Shown piece after piece: positions 1 through 4,406 of a DNA stretch of 5,267 bases. The notes under the pieces were generated by a model, which saw nothing but the letters and a program-made list of their open reading frames with translations, did not search any database and was not told where the DNA came from. The position numbers and the translations under genes are program-made. Every line of letters begins with the position of its first letter. The stretch's first letter is position 1. Source of the DNA: a bacterium (GTDB lineage: Bacteria > Vulcanimicrobiota > Xenobia > Xenobiales > Xenobiaceae); NCBI GenBank assembly GCA_017444045.1, contig JAFSXO010000354.1, positions 1 through 5,267 on the forward strand. Direction: 5' to 3'.

Positions 1-2
1 AC

Positions 3-1490
3 TATTTGCAAAAGCTTAAAGAGGAGATACGCCCCATTTTCTGTCTGCGCGCCGTAGCCGAGCTGCTCTCCTGGGATCAGGAAACCTATATGCCCAAAGG
101 CGCCGCTCAAGCCCGGGCCGAACAGTCAGCCACCATCAGCAAATTAAGCCACAGTCTATTGTGCAGCCCCGCTATGGGCGAGCTCATTGAAAAAGCACAG
201 GCGGAGATAGAAGACCCTAATTCAGAGGACGGACACCTGCTGCGCCTAATCCGCACAGAATACGAGCGCGAGCGCAAGGTACCTTCAGAGCTGGTTTCCA
301 AGCTCAGCGAGGCCTGCAGTAAAGCCCAAAACGCCTGGGTAGAGGCCAGAGCTCAGGGCAAGTTTGCCCTCATGCAGAACGAAATCGCCGACGTTATCAG
401 CTACACGCGCGAATGTGCCGAGTATTACGGCTACAAAGATCACATTTACGATGCCATGCTCGATTATTACGAGCCCGGTACCACCGTCGCCCAGCTAGAT
501 AAGGTATTCACCGAGCTGCGCCCGCATTTGGTTTCCTTAGTCAGCCGCATCAAAAACGCGCCGCTGCCGGAGCACACGCTGTGGAAACAGAAATACCCCA
601 TTAAAAACCAGCGCATCTTCGCCAACAATATAAGCTCAGCCATGGGCTACAATTGGGACTATGGCCGCACCGACGATGTAATTCACCCCTTCTGCGCCTC
701 CTTCTCCACCCGCGATGTGCGCATCACCAACACCTACAAAGAATTTGAGCCCACGCGCTCGCTGTTCACCGCTCTGCACGAAACCGGACACGCCCTTTAC
801 GAGCAGGGATCTCCCGAAAGCTGGCGGCACACCCCCCTCGAAGGCGGAACCTCCATGGGCTGGCACGAGAGCATGTCCAGGCTGTGGGAAAATGTAATAG
901 GCCGCAGCCTGCCCTTCTGGGAATACTTCTTCCCGCGCTATAAGGATCTGTTCAGCGAACAGCTTGAAAGCTGCGATCTGCCCCTATTTTACCGGGCTGT
1001 CAACGAAGTAACTCCCTCATTCGTGCGCACAGAAGCCGACGAAGTCACCTACAACCTGCACATTATGCTGCGCTATGAGCTGGAAAAGGAGCTTTTATCA
1101 GGTGCCCTGCAGGTCAAAGACATACCCGAGGCCTGGAATGAAAGCATGAAAGCCTATCTGGGCATAGTACCCTCTAACGACAAAGAGGGCTGCGCGCAGG
1201 ATGTGCACTGGCCTTTAGGACTTATAGGCTATTTCCCCTCCTACGCTTTGGGCAACATCCGCTCTGCCCAGGTTTGGGAAACGCTCAAAGCAGACATTCC
1301 CGATATAGACAGTGAACTGCGCCGCGGCAACCTGCTGATAATACGCGACTGGTTAGCCAAGCATATCTTCTGCTGGGGACGCCGTCTCCTGCCCAATGAG
1401 TTACAGCAGCAGGTGGTGGGCAAGGAGCTGTGCGCCGATGCCTTTATCAGCTATTTAGAGACCAAATATTCCACTATTTACAAAATATAG
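3..1490 (+). CDS. M32-family (thermostable carboxypeptidase Taq type) metallocarboxypeptidase, 5' end outside window
   Basis: Predicted cytosolic zinc-dependent carboxypeptidase that removes residues one at a time from the C-terminus of peptides with broad specificity; family members are usually homodimers. Counting from the TTG at 6 as residue 1, the M32 landmarks appear in order: SWDQETYMP near 22-30, DVRIT at 237-241, the zinc site HETGH at 258-262, HESMSRLWEN at 287-296 with E288 as third ligand (30 residues after the first His, as in the family), VRTEAD at 340-345, and QDVHW at 398-402 followed by a GYFPSYALGN stretch. All catalytic motifs are intact. The frame stays open to the left edge (TAT at 3-5), and the TTG at 6 would give an N-terminus roughly ten residues shorter than the family usually has. 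The true start is therefore probably upstream. It ends with TAG three bases before the next gene, suggesting an operon. Family assignment is very secure; the substrate is not known. Confidence 0.95.
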   Translation, partial: YLQKLKEEIRPIFCLRAVAELLSWDQETYMPKGAAQARAEQSATISKLSHSLLCSPAMGELIEKAQAEIEDPNSEDGHLLRLIRTEYERERKVPSELVSKLSEACSKAQNAWVEARAQGKFALMQNEIADVISYTRECAEYYGYKDHIYDAMLDYYEPGTTVAQLDKVFTELRPHLVSLVSRIKNAPLPEHTLWKQKYPIKNQRIFANNISSAMGYNWDYGRTDDVIHPFCASFSTRDVRITNTYKEFEPTRSLFTALHETGHALYEQGSPESWRHTPLEGGTSMGWHESMSRLWENVIGRSLPFWEYFFPRYKDLFSEQLESCDLPLFYRAVNEVTPSFVRTEADEVTYNLHIMLRYELEKELLSGALQVKDIPEAWNESMKAYLGIVPSNDKEGCAQDVHWPLGLIGYFPSYALGNIRSAQVWETLKADIPDIDSELRRGNLLIIRDWLAKHIFCWGRRLLPNELQQQVVGKELCADAFISYLETKYSTIYKI

Positions 1491-1493
1491 ACC

Positions 1494-1982
1494 ATGAAAC
1501 TGACGGAAAACGAACGCCTAGCGTTGCAGTTTTTAGGCGACGCGTATATGAAAATAGCGCGCATCGCGCCGCTGCAGTATCACAACAGTGAGCGCCGCCG
1601 CCATATCATCCTACGCCTGCAGCAGGAAGCTCCATTAACGCCAGATACGCCTTGGAGCTCCTGGCTGCTTAACCGGCGCACAGTTTTGCAGACAATCCGC
1701 CAGGAGCTTCGCCGCGATCTGCACAGTCTGCTCAGCCGAGATTTTAGCGGTTATGACGCTAACGCGGAGGCTGAAAGCGAATGGCCGGGATGGAAAGCCG
1801 AAACGCTGTTTGCCGAACCGATAAAGCACCTGCCCTGGAAGCAAATGCTTACTACGGCCCAGCGGGAGCATCTGGCAGAACTAGCGCTCAACCTACTCGA
1901 TATAGCCGGACGGCAAGAAGAGCTAGAGCGCCTAATCGAAGGATTCTCTAACGCAACTCATATACCAGAGCAGAAGGGCTAA
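1494..1982 (+). CDS. Uncharacterised 162-residue helical protein, downstream partner of the M32 carboxypeptidase
   Basis: I do not recognise this family. The ATG lies three bases after the stop of the carboxypeptidase gene, with no clear Shine-Dalgarno in the A/T-rich bases before it. Translation probably depends on ribosomes finishing the upstream gene. The protein is soluble-looking, with no signal peptide and no membrane segment. It has no cysteine, is rich in Leu, Arg and Glu, and holds five Trp in short clusters (PWSSW about residues 53-57, EWPGW about 96-100, PWKQM about 114-118). Leu/Arg-rich stretches around 58-83 and a Leu/Glu-rich stretch around 124-150 look like amphipathic helices, so a helical bundle or protein-binding role is possible. 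Base composition matches the upstream gene, which argues for a real, resident gene. No catalytic motif is visible. The close spacing suggests a role shared with the peptidase, but that is inference only. Confidence 0.75.
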   Translation: MKLTENERLALQFLGDAYMKIARIAPLQYHNSERRRHIILRLQQEAPLTPDTPWSSWLLNRRTVLQTIRQELRRDLHSLLSRDFSGYDANAEAESEWPGWKAETLFAEPIKHLPWKQMLTTAQREHLAELALNLLDIAGRQEELERLIEGFSNATHIPEQKG

Positions 1983-1988
1983 GCTGTA

Positions 1989-2048
1989 GGCTGACAAACT
2001 TCCCCTACACAGCGGAGGTCTGCATAAGACCTCCGGCACTTGTCAGCC
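1989..2048 (+). other. Strong nested hairpin just after the hypothetical gene (possible terminator or structured RNA)
   Basis: Two perfect inverted repeats are nested. GGCTGACAA (1989-1997) pairs with TTGTCAGCC (2040-2048), and inside it CGGAGGTCT (2013-2021) pairs with AGACCTCCG (2027-2035) around the 5-base loop GCATA. It starts seven bases after the stop codon of the upstream gene. No T-run follows the inner stem, and only the weak AAGTTTCTT follows the outer one, so it is not a textbook intrinsic terminator. TGTAGG (1985-1990) can alternatively pair with CCTACA (2004-2009), which competes with the outer stem. It may stabilise or end the upstream transcript or be part of a regulatory RNA; the sequence does not decide which. 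Confidence 0.6.
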
Positions 2049-2054
2049 AAGTTT

Positions 2055-2167
2055 CTTAACGAGACATCTGCGACAAGCTAACACAAGCGAACTGTTCGCC
2101 AAGCTGACGTACACGCCAAACAGAAGCGCAGCTGGCAGCAGACCTTGTCGTTAGCTTTCTTGTTAAG
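2055..2167 (+). other. Region of competing long-range pairings (candidate structured RNA or switch)
   Basis: CTTAAC (2055-2060) can close the region with GTTAAG (2162-2167). Inside it, CGACAAG (2071-2077) matches CTTGTCG (2144-2150). The overlapping AAGCTAAC (2075-2082) matches GTTAGCTT (2150-2157), so one left arm has two mutually exclusive partners. Smaller elements lie between: the odd palindrome GCGAAC-T-GTTCGC (2087-2099) and the AGCTG (2102-2106)/CAGCT (2129-2133) stem, which extends to GCC (2098-2100)/GGC (2134-2136) across one bulged base. These pairings are seen directly. Whether the region is transcribed and folds this way is inference. It could be a leader of a longer groESL transcript, a small RNA, or a decayed repeat element. 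Confidence 0.35.
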
Positions 2168-2177
2168 CGAAAAATAA
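2151..2177. promoter_or_regulatory. Degenerate CIRCE-like dyad (candidate HrcA operator)
   Basis: TTAGCTTTC (2151-2159), exactly nine bases, then GAAAAATAA (2169-2177). The known CIRCE operator is TTAGCACTC-N9-GAGTGCTAA. The left half matches 7 of 9 and the right half 5 of 9, with the outer TTAGC and TAA and the inner TC and GA kept. The two halves are also mutually symmetric at 7 of 9 positions. The dyad overlaps the candidate -35 of the groES promoter, a place where HrcA could block polymerase. The right half is mostly an A-run, so chance similarity in A/T-rich DNA is a real alternative. No better CIRCE, CtsR heptad or sigma32-type promoter was seen in the gap. Confidence 0.35.
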
Positions 2178-2189
2178 TATTTGTATATA
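2160..2189 (+). promoter_or_regulatory. Candidate sigma70-type promoter for groES-groEL
   Basis: TTGTTA (2160-2165) as -35 and TATATA (2184-2189) as -10, with an 18-base spacer, in the most A/T-rich part of the gap. A start near 2195-2200 would leave a leader of about 55 bases before groES. Both boxes are imperfect and several overlapping A/T hexamers exist (for example TAATAT at 2175-2180, which is too close to this -35), so the exact position is uncertain. Confidence 0.35.
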
Positions 2190-2207
2190 CATAGTATTAG
2201 TCACATC

Positions 2208-2236
2208 AATAGCCCTAACGGCATGGTATGGCTGTT
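2208..2236 (+). promoter_or_regulatory. Hairpin in the groES leader, just before the ribosome binding site
   Basis: AATAGCC (2208-2214) can pair with GGCTGTT (2230-2236) to give seven base pairs including one G-U, around a 15-base loop. It ends four bases before the Shine-Dalgarno. It would lie in the leader of the transcript from the candidate promoter. It does not cover the ribosome binding site itself; it could affect mRNA stability or ribosome access, or be incidental. Confidence 0.3.
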
Positions 2237-2240
2237 ACTT

Positions 2241-2246
2241 GGAGGT
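2241..2246 (+). promoter_or_regulatory. groES ribosome binding site, which fixes the start
   Basis: GGAGGT sits seven bases before the ATG at 2254. An in-frame TTG at 2239 would extend the protein by five residues, but that codon overlaps this Shine-Dalgarno and has none of its own. The ATG gives the standard GroES N-terminus (MNIKPLGDRVV). Confidence 0.85.
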
Positions 2247-2253
2247 AAGTTTT

Positions 2254-2541
2254 ATGAACATTAAACCCTTAGGCGACCGCGTCGTTATCAAACGCATGGC
2301 TTCCGAGCAGAAAACTGTCGGCGGAGTCATTCTTCCCGACAGCGCCCAGGAGAAACCGCTGAAAGGTGAGGTTATTGCCGTTGGCAGCGGAAAGATGTTA
2401 GAGAACGGCCAGCGCAACCACATGGAAGTATCCGTTGGACAGAAGGTGCTCTTCGGCAAATACTCCGGCACCGAAGTCAAGATCGACGGTGAAGAAGTGG
2501 TCATCCTCGATCAGCGCGAGATCATCGGCGTTTTTGAATAA
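2254..2541 (+). CDS. groES: GroES, 10 kDa co-chaperonin
   Basis: Ring-forming lid of the cytosolic GroEL chaperonin. Seven copies cap the ATP-bound GroEL ring and create the chamber in which client proteins fold. The 95-residue length is normal. The N-terminal strand (MNIKPLGDRVVIKR, 1-14) is typical of the family. The mobile loop around residues 16-33 carries the hydrophobic tripeptide Val25-Ile26-Leu27 after Gly23-Gly24, at the position of Ile-Val-Leu in the E. coli protein, and would contact the GroEL apical domain. KYSGTEVKIDGEE followed by an ILDQREIIGV ending is also characteristic. The start is fixed by the GGAGGT ribosome binding site. It is followed 73 bases later by groEL in the usual order, with no terminator-like hairpin between them, so the two are expected to share a transcript. 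No truncation or missing key residue was seen. Confidence 0.98.
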   Translation: MNIKPLGDRVVIKRMASEQKTVGGVILPDSAQEKPLKGEVIAVGSGKMLENGQRNHMEVSVGQKVLFGKYSGTEVKIDGEEVVILDQREIIGVFE

Positions 2542-2600
2542 GCTGAACGCGTAACGCTTTATTTAGAAGTTCATTTCACAAGATTATCTGTGATTATTTC

Positions 2601-2606
2601 GGAGGA
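2601..2606 (+). promoter_or_regulatory. groEL ribosome binding site
   Basis: GGAGGA lies eight bases before the groEL ATG at 2615. The 73-base groES-groEL spacer (2542-2614) otherwise holds only a short dyad, TCACA/TGTGA flanking 8 bases at about 2576-2593, too weak to call a terminator. Strong independent ribosome binding sites for both chaperonin genes fit high, separately initiated translation from one mRNA. Confidence 0.8.
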
Positions 2607-2614
2607 CAAAAATT

Positions 2615-4264
2615 ATGGCAGCTAAAATGATTATCTACGGACAGGAAGCCCGGAAAGCTTTGGAGCGCGGCGCCGACCAGCTGGCCAACGCGGTGAAAGT
2701 GACCCTCGGTCCCCGCGGCCGCAACGTGGTTTTGGACAAGAAGTTCGGCTCTCCCACCATCACCAAGGATGGCGTTACCGTAGCTAAGGAAATTGAGCTG
2801 GCTGACCCGTTCGAAAACATGGGAGCCCAGTTGGTGCGCGAGGTCGCGTCCAAGACCAACGATATCGCTGGCGACGGCACCACAACCGCTACCGTGCTAG
2901 CTCAGGCCATGATTCACGCCGGACTGAAAAACGTTACCGCCGGTGCCAATCCCATGTTCATTAAGCGCGGCATCGAACAGGCTGTTGAGCGCGTAGTTGC
3001 CGAGATCCACAAGATGGCTGTTCCCGTCGAAGGGCGCGAGGCTATTGCCCAGACAGCAGCTATTTCCGCCAACAACGACCGCGTAATCGGCGACATGATC
3101 GCCGACGCCATGGAAAAGGTGGGCAAAGACGGCGTTATCACCGTTGAAGAATCCAAGACCATGGAGACCGTGCTCGATCACGTAAAGGGCATGCAGTTTG
3201 ACAAGGGCTACATCTCCCCTTACTTCGTAAGCGACAGCGAGCGCATGGAGACCGTGCTCGACAAGCCTTACATCCTCATCTACGAGAAGAAGATCAGCTC
3301 TATTCAGGACATTCTGCCCCTGCTGGAGCAGATTCTGCAGACCCAGCGTCCTCTGCTCATCATCGCCGAAGATGTAGACGGCGAAGCTCTGGCCACCCTG
3401 GTCGTCAACAAGGTCCGCGGCACCTTCAACACTGTGGCCGTTAAAGCCCCTGGCTTCGGCGACCGCCGCAAAGAGATGCTCAAGGACATCGCCATTCTTA
3501 CCGGCGCGACCGTTATCAGCGAGGATCTCGGTCTCAAGCTAGACAAGGTTACCATCGACATGCTTGGCCAAGCCGCCCGCGTGCGCGTAACCAAAGACGA
3601 TACCACCATCGTCGAAGGCTCTGGCAAAAAAGAAGACATCCAAGCCCGCATAGCTCAGATCCGCAAGCAGATCGAGGCCTCCACTTCCGATTACGACCGC
3701 GAGAAGCTGCAAGAGCGCTTGGCCAAGATGGTCGGCGGCGTTGCCATTATCCGCATCGGCGCGGCCACCGAGACCGAGCTGAAGGAGAAGAAGCTCCGCT
3801 TAGAGGACGCTCTTTCCGCTACGCGCGCGGCTATCGAGGAAGGTATCATCCCCGGCGGCGGTACGGCGTTTGTCAAGCTGCTGCCCGTTCTCGATGAGCT
3901 GAAGTTTGAGGGCGATATGAAGGTCGCCATCGACATCATGCGCCAGGCTTTGGTAGAGCCGCTGAGACTGATCGCCGACAACGCCGGCGTCGAAGGCTCT
4001 GTTGTCGTAGAGAAGGTGCGCGAGCTGCCCGCCGGTATGGGCTATGACGCCTTAAAGCGCGAGTACAAGAACATGGTCGAAAACGGCATCGTCGATCCCG
4101 CCAAGGTCACCCGTACTGCTCTGCAGAACGCGGCCTCGATCGCGGCCATGATGCTGACCACCGAGACCCTGATCACCGAAAAGCCGCAGAAGAAAGCCCC
4201 CGCCGGCGACATGGGAGACATGGGCGGCATGGGCGGAATGGGCGGCGGCATGCCGATGATGTAA
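2615..4264 (+). CDS. groEL: GroEL, 60 kDa chaperonin
   Basis: Cytosolic ATP-driven chaperonin: two stacked seven-member rings that bind unfolded proteins and, with GroES, enclose them for folding. At 549 residues it is full length, and numbering matches the E. coli protein through the catalytic sites. The nucleotide site has LGPRGRNVVLD (31-41), Asp52 in TKDGV, DGTTTAT at 87-93, and the ATPase Asp398 in LEDALSATRA. The cpn60 signature AAIEEGIIPGGG follows Asp398. Apical client- and GroES-binding hydrophobics are kept, including Tyr199, Tyr203, Phe204 and the LPLLEQ and LATLVVN segments. The C-terminus ends in a Gly-Gly-Met tail (about 531-549, ending in PMM), typical of housekeeping group I chaperonins. 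The ATG has a good ribosome binding site at 2601. One oddity is that METVLD occurs twice (183-188 and 211-216), encoded by an identical 18-base string. Probably the organism's main GroEL, though a second copy elsewhere cannot be excluded. Confidence 0.99.
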   Translation: MAAKMIIYGQEARKALERGADQLANAVKVTLGPRGRNVVLDKKFGSPTITKDGVTVAKEIELADPFENMGAQLVREVASKTNDIAGDGTTTATVLAQAMIHAGLKNVTAGANPMFIKRGIEQAVERVVAEIHKMAVPVEGREAIAQTAAISANNDRVIGDMIADAMEKVGKDGVITVEESKTMETVLDHVKGMQFDKGYISPYFVSDSERMETVLDKPYILIYEKKISSIQDILPLLEQILQTQRPLLIIAEDVDGEALATLVVNKVRGTFNTVAVKAPGFGDRRKEMLKDIAILTGATVISEDLGLKLDKVTIDMLGQAARVRVTKDDTTIVEGSGKKEDIQARIAQIRKQIEASTSDYDREKLQERLAKMVGGVAIIRIGAATETELKEKKLRLEDALSATRAAIEEGIIPGGGTAFVKLLPVLDELKFEGDMKVAIDIMRQALVEPLRLIADNAGVEGSVVVEKVRELPAGMGYDALKREYKNMVENGIVDPAKVTRTALQNAASIAAMMLTTETLITEKPQKKAPAGDMGDMGGMGGMGGGMPMM

Positions 4265-4300
4265 TTTAGCATCGCCTATTCTGGATAGCTAACCTAAAAC

Positions 4301-4338
4301 GGGCCTGTGAACAATGAACGATCATTATTCACAGGCCC
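4301..4338. terminator. Bidirectional intrinsic terminator between groEL and the convergent P-loop gene
   Basis: GGGCCTGTGAA (4301-4311) pairs perfectly with TTCACAGGCCC (4328-4338). Inside, after one C-A mismatch, AATGA (4313-4317) pairs with TCATT (4322-4326) around the 4-base loop ACGA. On the plus strand it is followed by TTACTATTAG. On the minus strand it is followed by GTTTTAGG, which has the better T-run. It begins 36 bases after the groEL stop and lies about 70 bases beyond the stop of the minus-strand gene, so it can serve both convergent units. Confidence 0.85.
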
Positions 4339-4370
4339 TTACTATTAGTAATGCCAGCACCTTAGAAGCT

Positions 4371-4384
4371 TAGCGGCAACGCTA
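4371..4384. other. Small hairpin with a GCAA tetraloop
   Basis: TAGCG-GCAA-CGCTA is a perfect five-base-pair stem. The plus-strand loop is a GNRA-type tetraloop; the minus strand would have a TTGC loop. It lies about 20 bases past the stop of the minus-strand gene. No T-run adjoins it, so it is not a terminator by itself. It may be a 3' end stabiliser or chance. Confidence 0.3.
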
Positions 4385-4406
4385 TTGCATCAAGAATACC
4401 GCATAG

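Larger units (their letters stand above)
1983..2253. other. Structured non-coding gap upstream of groES
   Basis: This 271-base gap between the unknown gene and groES contains no convincing open reading frame. It is unusually dense in inverted repeats, described separately: the nested hairpin at 1989-2048, competing pairings across 2055-2167, a CIRCE-like dyad at 2151-2177, a candidate promoter at 2160-2189, and a hairpin at 2208-2236 before the ribosome binding site. Composition shifts from mixed in the left two-thirds to A/T-rich between about 2168 and 2210, as expected for a promoter. No tRNA or rRNA was recognised. Confidence 0.7.

Noticed and set aside
6..8. TTG as the start of the carboxypeptidase gene
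   Set aside because: The frame is open to the edge, no ribosome binding site is visible in the five bases before it, and the family N-terminus is usually about ten residues longer.
2087..2099. GCGAAC-T-GTTCGC as a LexA box
   Set aside because: Gram-positive LexA sites have GAAC and GTTC separated by four bases; here only one base separates them. Better explained as part of the local RNA structure.
2239..2253. TTG at 2239 as an earlier groES start
   Set aside because: It overlaps the Shine-Dalgarno and adds five residues absent from normal GroES N-termini; the ATG at 2254 has ideal spacing.
2576..2593. TCACA/TGTGA dyad between groES and groEL as a CRP-type site or terminator
   Set aside because: The half-sites are in the opposite order to a CRP site (TGTGA-N6-TCACA), and the stem is too short and A/T-rich to terminate transcription.
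2897..3651. Long minus-strand reading frames antisense to groEL
   Set aside because: They mirror the codon bias of groEL, have no ribosome binding sites or recognisable domains, and overlap a strongly conserved gene.
4210..4260. Tandem repeat of GGC-ATG-GGC units
   Set aside because: It simply encodes the normal Gly-Gly-Met tail of GroEL.
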